Assembly: GCA_032622095.1 (NCBI GenBank)
Contig: CP136063.1
Coordinates: 84,981,980-85,045,979 of the forward strand
Direction of reading: 5' to 3'
DNA: 64,000 nucleotides
Source of the DNA: Siphonodentalium dalli
Lineage: Eukaryota > Mollusca > Scaphopoda > Gadilida > Siphonodentaliidae
Shown: piece by piece, positions 47,815 through 59,986 of the stretch
Numbering within the stretch: the first letter of the stretch is position 1
Layout of the letters: each line of letters opens with the position of its first letter
Notes under the pieces: generated by a model
What the model was told of the DNA's origin: nothing
The model's input: the letters and a program-made list of their open reading frames with translations, nothing else
The model's database searches: none
Translations under genes and position numbers: made by a program

Positions 47815-48265
47815 CCTTTTCAGTGCCAGGTCCGATTGATACCCTGTGCCAATGCATTCTCTTATATATGCGAGTCGACATTAGGTCGCCTCGCATATAT
47901 AAGAGAATGCATAGGCCTAACAATTTTACATCATTTGTTATTATTTTTTACTATTTTTTACAATTTTAATAATTTTTTCTTATATTCTTTAACAGACTTA
48001 TTTTGTAGGTTTAGTGCCAGGAAATCTTACGTTTTTCATGGGCATCAAAATTATTACTATGAATACTTGGTGATAGTTTTGAGTTATAACATTCCCCTAA
48101 GGTTTTATCCAGTTTGTTTTTAAATTCGCTATAGCATGCTTAAGCATACCCAAACAAAAATTCAACCCAAAAAAATATTTAAAAAAAAATTACATTTTTA
48201 TATTTTTAGGGCCGATTTTACAGACCGTAAATTAGGGATGAGATCGGCCCCTGGCACTGACAGGG
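47815..48265. mobile_element. TTAA-flanked F6 element, unit 1
   Basis: 451 bp, flanked by TTAA (47811-47814, 48266-48269). Termini CCTTTTCAGTGCCAGG and CTGGCACTGACAGGG. 69-nt hairpin at 47848-47916. Confidence 0.88.
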
Positions 48266-48282
48266 TTAAGATGACACATATA

Positions 48283-49005
48283 CTATGCCATCGCTAATGT
48301 GGTACGTGTGTCCACAATCAATGGCTGCGGACACACGTATCACAGTAGCGATGGCATAGGAGGTGTGGCAATTTGTTATGGTGGAGTTTGGTGACAATTG
48401 GTTGTCATAATTAATATGCCACAGCTAGCCTTGTCGCCCGCTGCATATTCGCACAATGACTCCTCCAAAGTTTGTTATAATCAGCCTTTTTCTTGTTTTG
48501 GTCCTTGTACAGTTCGCATTGTTTATTCCAGATACGTTCTCGCAGATGCATTTCCTCCAACAGTTCCGACCCAGCTTCATCGGCCCACATGATAACATTA
48601 GCTGAATTATGCGTAGAAATAAACGTCCCAAAAGTAAAAAACGCAATTGGGGTACTGTCTTGAAATTAATACAAGTGCATGGATAAACATGAATTGTGAT
48701 CATATCAACAAAATGTACTGCGTGCATGATATGTGAATGGATGAGGGATTGCCACGGTCAAACACAATTCTGGACTAATACGTAATGGGTATTAGAGATC
48801 AACCTTGGTGAAACGCAATGGGTTAATTGGTCCAGTCAATGCGTTGTGCGGAAACCAGTGATATCACTGGCGAAAACTCAGCGGGCACACCTCCTATGGC
48901 ACAGAAATATCACGACCAATTGTCACCAAACTGCACCATAATAAATTGTTACACCTGCTATGACATCGCTACTGTGGTACGTGTGTCCGCAGCCAATGGC
49001 ACTGT
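48283..49005. mobile_element. Inverted-repeat block around the MADF-like frame, unit 1
   Basis: ATGCCATCGCTAATGTGG through GACAATTGG at 48290-48403 is mirrored, more loosely, at about 48909-49000 (CCAATTGTCACCAAACT, GGTACGTGTGTCCGCAGCC). A small hairpin (GGTACGTGTGTCC / GGACACACGTATC) lies at 48300-48347. It may be a short transposon enclosing the frame; target duplication not resolved. Confidence 0.55.
48411..48665 (-). pseudogene. MADF-like domain fragment, unit 1
   Basis: A minus-strand frame open from 48665 to the stop at 48411-48413; the first ATG is at 48590, giving 59 residues. The core LLEEMHLRERIWNKQCELYK is followed by DQNKKKADYNKLWR. This fits the MADF pattern of a helix, an I/L-W-N/D, then Y-K-D and a later W. 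MADF domains occur in DNA-binding regulators and as the accessory protein of PIF/Harbinger transposons, where they bind the element ends. Here the fragment is short and lacks a visible partner transposase. It may be an exon; CTTTGAAATTAATTTCAAG-like sequence upstream could be an acceptor, but this is weak. The frame is kept in all four units. Confidence 0.5.
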
Positions 49006-49971
49006 TTTCTTACTATTTGGATATCAAATTTACAAAAACAAAACAATAACTTATCATAGTTTGGCACGATTCTTCAAGTTAGTTATTCCATTCGAAATAT
49101 CTCGGTGGAGTGTTTCGCGTCACTTTAAACCGTATATTTCGTCTTCAGTCGGAAGAAAGCCATGATGTGCAGCAAATCACAAGTAGATTAGAATATCAAG
49201 TCATCTTCCTTTCGTCAAACAATTTCCTCCAGTCTCTGAAAAATGATATGTATAGAGTTATGCGTATAGAGTGGAAGCCGTAGAAACCACGCGTTAATCA
49301 TCATCCTTTCCCGACTGGCGACGACTCAAAATACACCGAATTGCGGTCGTCTGTCAATCGGCCTGGGTTCATTTCCGGTGGAGATCCATCAACTTGTTTA
49401 CGTTTGTTATAATTTAATGGGGCCATCGATCAGAATACCACGCACTAAATAAATTCGAATATCTGATATCATAAAATAACTTGTACTTATTGATATCACA
49501 AAATGAATATGTGATATCACTAATTCGAATTAGTGATATCATAAAATGAATTTAAGATATCATAAAATCGAATATATGGTATCACAAAATAGAAAGCATT
49601 TAGTGATATCATAAATTCATTTTATGATATCAATAAATATTTTATGTTATCACTAAATGAATTTAGTGATATCAATAAATAGTCTTGTCATCCGAATTAT
49701 TGCTATCTCAAAATGAATATATGATGTCATAAATTCGAATAAGTGTTATCACAAATTTATTTAATGATATCATATAATCTAATTTGTGATATCAGTAAAT
49801 GCTTACTATTGTATGATATCAAATATTCTATTTTGTGATATCACATAATAATTTTGTGATATCACAACACGAGTTATTGATATCACAAAATAGGTCATAA
49901 ATAGAAGAAAGGCGCCCCATAAAAGAGGGCATCAGTATTAGCTATGACCTAGTAATTATGACGACTATTAA

Positions 49972-50422
49972 CCTTTTCAGTGCCAGGTCCGATTGATACC
50001 CTGTGCCAATGCATTCTCTTATATATGCGAGTCGACATTAGGTCGCCTCGCATATATAAGAGAATGCATTGGCCTAACAATTTTACATCATTTGTTATTA
50101 TTTTTTACAATTTTTTACAATTTTAATAATTTTTTCTTATATTCTTTAACAGACTTATTTTGTAGGTTTAGTGCCAGGAAATCTTACGTTTTGCATGGGC
50201 ATCAAAATTATTACTATGAATACTTGGTGATAGCTTTGAGTTATAACATGCCCCTAAGGTTTTATCCAGTTTGTTTTTAAATTCGCTATAGCATGCTTAA
50301 GCATACCCAAACAAAAATTCAACCCAAAAAAATATTTTTTTTTAAATTACATTTTTATATTTTTAGGGCCGATTTTACAGACCGTAAATTAGGGATGAGA
50401 TCGGCCCCTGGCACTGACAGGG
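49972..50422. mobile_element. TTAA-flanked F6 element, unit 2
   Basis: Flanked by TTAA (49968-49971 and 50423-50426); same structure as in unit 1, with the 69-nt hairpin intact. Confidence 0.88.
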
Positions 50423-50567
50423 TTAAGATGACACATATACTATGCCATCGCTAATGTGGTACGTGTGTCCACAATCAATGGCTGCGGACACACGTATCAC
50501 AGTAGCGATGGCATAGGAGGTGTGGCAATTTGTTATGGTGGAGTTTGGTGACAATTGGTTGTCATAA

Positions 50568-50822
50568 TTAATATGCCACAGCTAGCCTTGTCGCCCGCTG
50601 CATATTCGCACAATGACTCCTCCAAAGTTTGTTATAATCAGCCTTTTTCTTGTTTTGGTCCTTGTACAGTTCGCATTGTTTATTCCAGATACGTTCTCGC
50701 AGATGCATTTCCTCCAACAGTTCCGACCCAGCTTCATCGGCCCACATGATAACATTAGCTGAATTATGCGTAGAAATAAACGTCCCAAAAGTAAAAAACG
50801 CAATTGGGGTACTGTCTTGAAA
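50568..50822 (-). pseudogene. MADF-like domain fragment, unit 2
   Basis: The same frame as in unit 1, shifted by 2157 bp. Stop at 50568; first ATG at 50747. The LRERIWNKQCELYKDQNKKK core is unchanged. Confidence 0.5.
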
Positions 50823-51285
50823 TTAATACAAGTGCATGGATAAACATGAATTGTGATCATATCAACAAAATGTACTGCGTGCATGATATGTGAATGGATG
50901 AGGGATTGCCACGGTCAAACACAATTCTGGACTAATACGTAATGGGTATTAGAGATCAACCTTGGTGAAACGCAATGGGTTAATTGGTCCAGTCAATGCG
51001 TTGTGCGGAAACCAGTGATATCACTGGCGAAAACTCAGCGGGCACACCTCCTATGGCACAGAAATATCACGACCAATTGTCACCAAACTGCACCATAATA
51101 AATTGTTACACCTGCTATGACATCGCTACTGTGGTACGTGTGTCCGCAGCCAATGGCACTGTTTTCTTACTATTTGGATATCAAATTTACAAAAACAAAA
51201 CAATAACTTATCATAGTTTGGCACGATTCTTCAAGTTAGTTATTCCATTCGAAATATCTCGGTGGAGTGTTTCGCGTCACTTTAA

Positions 51286-51753
51286 AGGTACTCAACCCGA
51301 TAAAACTCCTCTCAATTACTATTTCAATGGCTTCGGGGGTCAAAAATATTTGATTCGAGTCGAGGAAGTCACCCATCAAAGCTCAGATTTGTTAGATATC
51401 GATTTTAGAAATCTATTATTTTTCATTATCGGGAATACTATCTGGCCCAGAACTCAGTCAAAATTGCGTTAAAATTACCACTTGATTTTAGAGTTATTCA
51501 TCCTTGTCTGTTTGAATAGATTTGGAGTACACATCCAGAGCAGATTACGGCAGTTATTAGTACTCATCTCGAGAACATAACAAATTTGAAAAATCAATAT
51601 CTAATAACTCTGAGCTTTGTTTGATGGGTTCCTCGACTCGAATCAAATATTTTTTACCCCCAAAGCCAAAGAAATAGTAATATAGGACCTCTGATCGGAT
51701 TGTTGTTGTTGGAATCTGTTGAGATGGGGACCCTCGTTACGGGTTGAGTACCT
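51286..51753. mobile_element. TTAA-flanked F1 element in tandem unit 2
   Basis: 468 bp between TTAA at 51282-51285 and 51754-51757. Units 1, 3 and 4 read CACTTTAAACCG at this point with a single TTAA, i.e. the empty site. The sequence equals the reverse complement of 32862-33329 throughout. It holds no gene; the long open frame crossing its left end (50984-51472) is created by the insertion. Confidence 0.95.
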
Positions 51754-52600
51754 TTAAACCGTATATTTCGTCTTCAGTCGGAAGAAAGCCATGATGTGCA
51801 GCAAATCACAAGTCGATTAGAATATCAAGTCATCTTCCTTTCGTCAAACAATTTCCTCCAGTCTCTGAAAAATGATATGTATAGAGGTATGCGTATAGAG
51901 TGGAAGCCGTAGAAACCACGCGTTAATCATCATCCTTTCCCGACTGGCGACGACTCAAAATACACCGAATTGCGGTCGTCTGTCAATCGGCCTGGGTTCA
52001 TTTCCGGTGGAGATCCATCAACTTGTTTACGTTTGTTATAATTTAATGGGGCCATCGATCAGAATACCACGCACTAAATAAATTCGAATATCTGATATCA
52101 TAAAATAACTTGTACTTATTGATATCACAAAATGAATATGTGATATCACTAATTCGAATTAGTGATATCATAAAATGAATTTAAGATATCATAAAATCGA
52201 ATATATGGTATCACAAAATAGAAAGCATTTAGTGATATCATAAATTCATTTTATGATATCAATAAATATTTTATGTTATCACTAAATGAATTTAGTGATA
52301 TCAATAAATAGTCTTGTCATCCGAATTATTGCTATCTCAAAATGAATATATGATGTCATAAATTCGAATAAGTGTTATCACAAATTTATTTAATGATATC
52401 ATAAAATCTAATTTGTGATATCAGTAAATGCTTACTATTGTATGATATCAAATATTCGATTTTGTGATATCACATAATAATTTTGTGATATCACAACACG
52501 AGTTATTGATATCACAAAATAGGTCATAATTAGAAGAAAGGCGCCCCATAAAAGAGGGCATCAGTATTAGCTATGACCTAGTAATTATGACGACTATTAA

Positions 52601-53050
52601 CCTTTTCAGTGCCAGGTCCGATTGATACCCTGTGCCAATGCATTCTCTTATATATGCGAGTCGACATTAGGTCGCCTCGCATATATAAGAGAATGCATTG
52701 GCCTAACAATTTTACATCATTTGTTATTATTTTTTACAATTTTTTACAATTTTATAATTTTTTCTTATATTCTTTAACAGACTTATTTTGTAGGTTTAGT
52801 GCCAGGAAATCTTACGTTTTTCATGGGCATCAAAATTATTACTATGAATACTTGGTGATAGTTTTGAGTTATAACATTCCCCTAAGGTTTTATCCAGTTT
52901 GTTTTTAAATTCGCTATAGCATGCTTAAGCATACCCAAACAAAAATTCAACCCAAAAAAAGATTTTTTTTTAAATTACATTTTTATATTTTTAGGGCCGA
53001 TTTTACAGACCGTAAATTAGGGATGAGATCGGCCCCTGGCACTGACAGGG
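52601..53050. mobile_element. TTAA-flanked F6 element, unit 3
   Basis: Flanked by TTAA (52597-52600, 53051-53054); hairpin intact. Confidence 0.88.
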
Positions 53051-53195
53051 TTAAGATGACACATATACTATGCCATCGCTAATGTGGTACGTGTGTCCAC
53101 AATCAATGGCTGCGGACACACGTATCACAGTAGCGATGGCATAGGAGGTGTGGCAATTTGTTATGGTGGAGTTTGGTGACAATTGGTTGTCATAA

Positions 53196-53450
53196 TTAAT
53201 ATGCCACAGCTAGCCTTGTCGCCCGCTGCATATTCGCACAATGACTCCTCCAAAGTTTGTTATAATCAGCCTTTTTCTTGTTTTGGTCCTTGTACAGTTC
53301 GCATTGTTTATTCCAGATACGTTCTCGCAGATGCATTTCCTCCAACAGTTCCGACCCAGCTTCATCGGCCCACATGATAACATTAGCTGAATTATGCGTA
53401 GAAATAAACGTCCCAAAAGTAAAAAACGCAATTGGGGTACTGTCTTGAAA
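53196..53450 (-). pseudogene. MADF-like domain fragment, unit 3
   Basis: Same frame as units 1 and 2; first ATG at 53375, stop at 53196. Confidence 0.5.
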
Positions 53451-54756
53451 TTAATACAAGTGCATGGATAAACATGAATTGTGATCATATCAACAAAATG
53501 TACTGCGTGCATGATATGTGAATGGATGAGGGATTGCCACGGTCAAACACAATTCTGGACTAATACGTAATGGGTATTAGAGATCAACCTTGGTGAAACG
53601 CAATGGGTTAATTGGTCCAGTCAATGCGTTGTGCGGAAACCAGTGATATCACTGGCGAAAACTCAGCGGGCACACCTCCTATGGCACAGAAATATCACGA
53701 CCAATTGTCACCAAACTGCACCATAATAAATTGTTACACCTGCTATGACATCGCTACTGTGGTACGTGTGTCCGCAGCCAATGGCACTGTTTTCTTACTA
53801 TTTGGATATCAAATTTACAAAAACAAAACAATAACTTATCATAGTTTGGCACGATTCTTCAAGTTAGTTATTCCATTCGAAATATCTCGGTGGAGTGTTT
53901 CGCGTCACTTTAAACCGTATATTTCGTCTTCAGTCGGAAGAAAGCCATGATGTGCAGCAAATCACAAGTCGATTAGAATATCAAGTCATCTTCCTTTCGT
54001 CAAACAATTTCCTCCAGTCTCTGAAAAATGATATGTATAGAGGTATGCGTATAGAGTGGAAGCCGTAGAAACCACGCGTTAATCATCATCCTTTCCCGAC
54101 TGGCGACGACTCAAAATACACCGAATTGCGGTCGTCTGTCAATCGGCCTGGGTTCATTTCCGGTGGAGATCCATCAACTTGTTTACGTTTGTTATAATTT
54201 AATGGGGCCATCGATCAGAATACCACGCACTAAATAAATTCGAATATCTGATATCATAAAATAACTTGTACTTATTGATATCACAAAATGAATATGTGAT
54301 ATCACTAATTCGAATTAGTGATATCATAAAATGAATTTAAGATATCATAAAATCGAATATATGGTATCACAAAATAGAAAGCATTTAGTGATATCATAAA
54401 TTCATTTTATGATATCAATAAATATTTTATGTTATCACTAAATGAATTTAGTGATATCAATAAATAGTCTTGTCATCCGAATTATTGCTATCTCAAAATG
54501 AATATATGATGTCATAAATTCGAATAAGTGTTATCACAAATTTATTTAATGATATCATAAAATCTAATTTGTGATATCAGTAAATGCTTACTATTGTATG
54601 ATATCAAATATTCGATTTTGTGATATCACATAATAATTTTGTGATATCACAACACGAGTTATTGATATCACAAAATAGGTCATAAATAGAAGAAAGGCGC
54701 CCCATAAAAGAGGGCATCGGTATTAGCTATGACCTAGTAATTATGACGAATATTAA

Positions 54757-55207
54757 CCTTTTCAGTGCCAGGTCCGATTGATACCCTGTGCCAATGCATT
54801 CTCTTATATATGCGAGTCGACATTAGGTCGCCTCGCATATATAAGAGAATGCATTGGCCTAACAATTTTACATCATTTGTTATTATTTTTTACAATTTTT
54901 TACAATTTTAATAATTTTTTCTTATATTCTTTAACAGACTTATTTTGTAGGTTTAGTGCCAGGAAATCTTACGTTTTTCATGGGCATCAAAATTATTACT
55001 ATGAATACTTGGTGATAGTTTTGAGTTATAACATTCCCCTAAGGTTTTATCCAGTTTGTTTTTAAATTCGCTATAGCATGCTTAAGCATACCCAAACCAA
55101 AATTCAACCCAAACAAATATTTAAAAAAAAATAACATTTTTATATTTTTAGGGCCGATTTTACAGACCGTAAATTAGGGATGAGATCGGCCCCTGGCACA
55201 GACAGGG
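54757..55207. mobile_element. TTAA-flanked F6 element, unit 4
   Basis: Flanked by TTAA (54753-54756, 55208-55211); hairpin intact. Confidence 0.88.
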
Positions 55208-55352
55208 TTAAGATGACACATATACTATGCCATCGCTAATGTGGTACGTGTGTCCACAATCAATGGCTGCGGACACACGTATCACAGTAGCGATGGCATA
55301 GGAGGTGTGGCAATTTGTTATGGTGGAGTTTGGTGACAATTGGTTGTCATAA

Positions 55353-55607
55353 TTAATATGCCACAGCTAGCCTTGTCGCCCGCTGCATATTCGCACAATG
55401 AGTCCTCCAAAGTTTGTTATAATCAGACTTTTTCTTGTTTTGGTCCTTGTACAGTTCGCATTGTTTATTCCAGATACGTTCTCGCAGATGCATTTCCTCC
55501 AACAGTTCCGACCCAGCTTCATCGGCCCACATGATAACATTAGCTGAATTATGCGTAGAAATAAACGTCCCAAAAGTAAAAAACGCAATTGGGGTACTGT
55601 CTTGAAA
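55353..55607 (-). pseudogene. MADF-like domain fragment, unit 4
   Basis: Frame still open; two substitutions change residues (KKSDYNKLWRTH in place of KKADYNKLWRSH). First ATG at 55532. Confidence 0.5.
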
Positions 55608-56667
55608 TTAATACAAGTGCATGGATAAACATGAATTGTGATCATATCAACAAAATGTACTGCGTGCATGATATGTGAATGGATGAGGGATTGCCACGGT
55701 CAAACACAATTCTGGACTAATACGTAATGGGTATTAGAGATCAACCTTGGTGAAACGCAATGGGTTAATTGGTCCAGTCAATGCGTTGTGCGGAAACCAG
55801 TGATATCACTGGCAAAAACTCAGCAGGCACACCTCCTATGGCACAGAAATATCACGACCAATTGTCACCAAACTGCACCATAATAAATTGTTACACCTGC
55901 ATGCCATCGCTACTGTGGTATGTGTGTCCGCAGCCAATGGCACTGTTTTCTTACTATTTGGATATCAAATTTACAAAAACAAAACAATAACTTATCATAG
56001 TTTGGCACGATTCTTCAAGTTAGTTATTCCGATCGAAATATCTCGGTGGAGTGTTTCGCGTCACTTTAAACCGTATATTTCGTCTTCAGTCGGAAGAAAG
56101 CCATGATGTGCAGCAAATCACAAGTAGATTAGAATATCAAGTCATCTTCCTTTCGTCAAACAATTTCCTCCAGTCTCTGAAAAATGATATGTATAGAGGT
56201 ATGTGTATAGAGTGGAAGCCGTAGAAACCACGCGTTAATCATCATCCTTTCCCGACTGGCGACGACTCAAAATACACCGAATTGCGGTCGTCTGTCAATC
56301 GGCCTGGGTTCATTTCCGGTGGAGATCCATCAACTTGTTTACGTTTGTTATAATTTAATGGGGCCATCGATCAGCATACCACGCACTAGGTTACAATATA
56401 GTGTAAACGTTTTCCATTGGCCTCAGAGCAAACATTTTAAATAAACAATATAATTCCCGATACAATTTTCAATACAGGAAATGAAGGTTTATAGTCGGTG
56501 AATAGTTCACTTCCAAGTTCGATTTCGTCATAAATTACCAAATTCGATTACTGGCATTTATTACAATGTAAAATTGTACACAGTACAGACCAATGATAAA
56601 ACATATCGAGATAATCTGACCCATTCTCAGTGTACAAATTTTCGATATAATTATATCATTACCTTAA

Positions 56668-57313
56668 AGGGGTACTGTACCCCAATTTCAATAAAATTCC
56701 CGGTGACCATAGCGATCTAATATCAATATTATATTTTAAAATAACTAATTTGAGTCGACAATGTCTACTGAAAACGTTCCGGTTAACAGGCTATCACAAA
56801 AGTAAAATTGAATTATTTAATATAAAATCATTTATGGCTGGAGTCATAAAATGGCGAATTATGCCAGTACGAGTTACCGTTCTTGAAATCGTATCTGTCG
56901 AATGCCTTTTATCGACGGCCGTTCGCGAACATTATTGAGTTGCAAACATAACATGTTACCTGCAAAAGGAAGGCCCGCTATAACCGATTCGGAAAAAAGG
57001 AGAAAGAAACAAGAATCACAAAGCGTCAATTATTTGTATAGGGAGTGAGATTGTTCGATGGAAGAGATTGGATGCATCAATTGAAGATGTGAACATGAAC
57101 TTCCGGTTCTTCCTGCGACCTGAGTCTTCTCCGGTGAAGGTCAAAAATATGGCGCGTAATTTGAAATCGTAATATTTTTGTTTCCAAGATCAATATTTTC
57201 TTCGCTAAATTAGGTTTATACGAAACTCATATAACACGAACACAATCTAACTTGAAAGTTATTTCAATGGGAGTAAATAAAAGAAATTGTCTATCCCTGT
57301 GTACAGTACCCCT
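56668..57313. mobile_element. TTAA-flanked short element, family F3, copy 4
   Basis: 646 bp, flanked by TTAA (56664-56667 and 57314-57317); ends AGGGGTACTGTAC and GTACAGTACCCCT. Reverse-oriented partner of copy 3. Confidence 0.88.
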
Positions 57314-57317
57314 TTAA

Positions 57318-57925
57318 GTATATATAGTCATGAATATTATTTTTTTTTCGTGTTTCAGGTAGCTGACGTAGAAAAAATTGCTCACGAAAACCGTTTTCAC
57401 AGGAAGTGAGCCGTAGCTTCGCCGGATCTATATTATCGAAAGCGATAAAATTCTCGAGTCGCAGCAACAAAAAACCCCACCCAAGATGGCCGCTGGCAGC
57501 CATGTTTTTTTGGCCGAATGACCTCAAAATGACTCATTCCTATTTACATGTCCATGTTAACATCCATGATAAATAGTATGCACAGAAATTCATATACAGC
57601 TATTTACAGTGAATTTCCCCCCGCAAATCTCTGTTTTAGTGTTAAAGGGGGGGGGGGTGTCAAAAAATGGTCGGAAAAAACTGCCGAAAACAGAAAAAAA
57701 TTTGGCGGTGGGGGTGGGTGGGTACAAAAAATGATCGAAAGGGGAAAAATGCCATACGTGCCTGAAATTGTTTTCCACCCCCCCCCCCCCGCTCGTGGAC
57801 CGTATTTGAAGCTGCATGGCAGACCCGGGTTGGAAATTACCCCTCATTTAGGGTATATTTACATTGCTGTAGATCTGTATAGCGATCTGTGTGAAGTCAT
57901 GTGTCGCAGATTACTGTGATCACAA
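57318..57925. other. Unassigned, with G and C runs
   Basis: AAGATGGCCGCTGGCAGCC at about 57484 resembles the 14.7-15.1 kb repeats. Poly-G at about 57647-57656 and poly-C at about 57777-57790 flank a low-complexity open frame of 123 codons that is not credible as a gene. Confidence 0.45.
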
Positions 57926-58310
57926 CATGATTACTGATAATGAACGCGCGCTCATCAGTACTCTGGTAATTATAGTCTGTATACGGATTATATCGACTTT
58001 AGAAGACAACATTGACATACTTTTAAATTATATATAGTCTTTCTCTGTAATAACGAACTGTATGTTCTGAAATGTTGGAATGGGCTACCGATACAACCAC
58101 ATATGTTATGCTATATGAGCATTATATACACTTACCGGTATAATTACAGTTAGTTACACTCAATTGTGCTATATACGTAATTATCTGTATACAACCTACA
58201 TACCCCTGTCAGGGACGCCGCTAATTTAATTTATGTTTGTAATTCTTTTTCACCATCTGTATCACGATTGTGGTTTATGTGAATAAACAATTTGACTTGA
58301 CTTGACTTGG
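57926..58310 (+). mobile_element. Probable LINE 3' end
   Basis: Ends GTGAATAAACAATTTGAC followed by TTGACTTGACTTGG. A short tandem repeat after AATAAA is a usual 3' terminus of CR1/L2-type LINEs. The 5' limit is a guess and no coding part is left. Confidence 0.5.
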
Positions 58311-59003
58311 TAAATGACAATTCACTATGAGTCGTGTCAGTTTAGGCCAGACAAAAAAAATTAATCAACTATCAGCAGACCAAAGCAGTTTATTCTTACA
58401 CCAGTTGATAATGATTCGAAGAAAGAATGAAAGGCGCATGAGAGCAAATCACAAATGAATACACAATAAACAACAGTGTACATGTACACAAATAGAAAGA
58501 GGGCTACTTCATCTACCAGTACACAGGTTCTCGTTTACACAGTGTGAAATACATGGGTTGAAATGACAAAGCCTCGGTTTTGACCGTGACTTATAACGGA
58601 CACGATATTTGTTCACACGAACGAATACCGTTTTTTTCTGTGTGCTTTTCTATATCAACCCGTTTACACTAGTATGCGTGTCGAACTGTATATAGATCTA
58701 CAGCAATGTAATCGTACCCTTAGTAGATTTATATATTCACAACAATATCCATATGTCAAATCTGTGGACAGTCTGTCAAAAATATCCTGAAGAGAAACCA
58801 ACATTTGATTTGGTCGCTCAGCTGATTTGCTCACCGTCTGATATTTAGGATGCAATTTGTTCAAAATGTCACCCTATATGTGTAGTTACACATATATTGC
58901 AGAACATGTTATTTGCGACTGCTCCGTCTTAGAGGAGTATAGAAATGAATCTGGGTTTAGTTGTTCAGATCGCATTGGCGTCAACATGCATGTTTGTGGA
59001 ACT
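58311..59003. other. Unassigned, no gene seen
   Basis: No motif or repeat link found. Confidence 0.4.
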
Positions 59004-59005
59004 TA

Positions 59006-59986
59006 TGGAATACTATTAGGGCCACTTGCTAATGGACAAAAGTGCGCCATTAGTAACGCGCCAAAGCACCGAAAGCGACACAAAGTGCACCATTAGAGCA
59101 TGTTTCGTCGCGCACCGAAAGCGACATAAGCCATGAAATGTGCGACTAATGGCACATGTTTTGGCGCTTGTGTCACAAAAATTGGGTATCGCCAGGGGCT
59201 TGCTTCACTCATAATTGATGTGCCAGTACTTATTTACTTGAAATTGGCCCAAAAACACCTATTTTCATGTCATCAGCATCCATGTCCCATGAATGTGTGT
59301 CTCCATCCCGGATCTCTAGTATATTTGATGAACGGGACATCTCCTGCACAGATATATACATATCCACGGTCATAAAAAGGGAATTAGGGTCCCTGGGGGC
59401 TTGCTCCCCTCATATGCGGTTTACTTATTGACTTAAATTTTGTAAAAAAAAACACCCCTATATGTTCATGTTATCAGCATCTCTGCCCCACGAATGTGTG
59501 TCTCCACCCCGAAGTTCTAGTAAATTTTAGTGAGGGACATCTCTGCACATATATATATAGCATTACCATGGTCATAAAAGGGAATTATGAGTTATTGGTG
59601 GACTGCTTCCCGCATATGGTGGGCCTATATACACTCGAAATTTGAATAAAAAACATATTTCCAATTGCATATCATCATCCGTGCCCCATGAATGTGTCTC
59701 CGCCCCGGAGTTCTAGTAAATTCCAGTAAAGGGACATCTCCTGCAGAGATATATACAATTTAGATGGGCATAGAAAGGAATTAGGGGTCCCTGTGGGCTT
59801 GCTTCCCTCATAGTGTGTACTTATTGACTTAAAATTGGTCGCACATTTCATCGCTTGTGTCGCTTTGGGTGCGCGCCGAAACATGCGCTAATATCGCACT
59901 TTATGTCGCTTTCGGCGCGTTACGAATGGCGCACTTTTTTTCGCTTTCGGCGCGCGCCATTAGCAAGTGGCCCTAATAGTATTCCA
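59006..59986. mobile_element. GC-rich TA-flanked element, long form
   Basis: 981 bp, ends TGGAATACTATTAGGGCC and complement, flanked by TA (59004-59005, 59987-59988). Same GCGCCGAAAGCGAC palindromic ends as 33588-33939. The middle (about 59190-59830) holds three direct repeats of ~190-220 bp with CCCATGAATGTGTGTCTCC and GGGACATCTC. Confidence 0.8.

Larger units (their letters stand above)
47298..49454. repeat. Tandem unit 1 (2157 bp)
   Basis: Order: TGATATCA array, F6 TTAA element, inverted-repeat block with MADF-like frame, and tail with GGAAGAAAGCCATGATG. Unit starts were set by the word TCGAATATCTGATATC. Confidence 0.95.
49455..52083. repeat. Tandem unit 2 (2629 bp, with insertion)
   Basis: Same order as unit 1, plus 472 bp (F1 element and one TTAA). 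Differences from unit 1 outside the insertion are few. Confidence 0.95.
52084..54239. repeat. Tandem unit 3 (2156 bp)
   Basis: Same order as unit 1; empty site for F1. Confidence 0.95.
54240..56388. repeat. Tandem unit 4 (2149 bp), last
   Basis: Ends at CACGCACTA, where the sequence changes to GGTTACAATATAG. It carries more private differences than the others, e.g. GATCGAAATATC for ATTCGAAATATC and a 2-bp loss near 55900. Confidence 0.95.

Noticed and set aside
48398-48592. 64-codon plus-strand frame repeated in the units
   Set aside because: It overlaps the minus-strand MADF-like frame antisense and has no motif of its own.
49313-49390. tRNA-like boxes (TGGCGACGACTC, GGGTTCATTTCCGG)
   Set aside because: No cloverleaf could be drawn and the A box is poor; perhaps an old SINE relic at most.
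50984-51472. 162-codon open frame in tandem unit 2
   Set aside because: Units 1 and 3 stop after 112 codons; the extra length comes only from reading into the inserted F1 element.
57548-57919. 123-codon plus-strand open frame
   Set aside because: Runs through G and C homopolymers that give glycine and proline runs; not credible as a gene.
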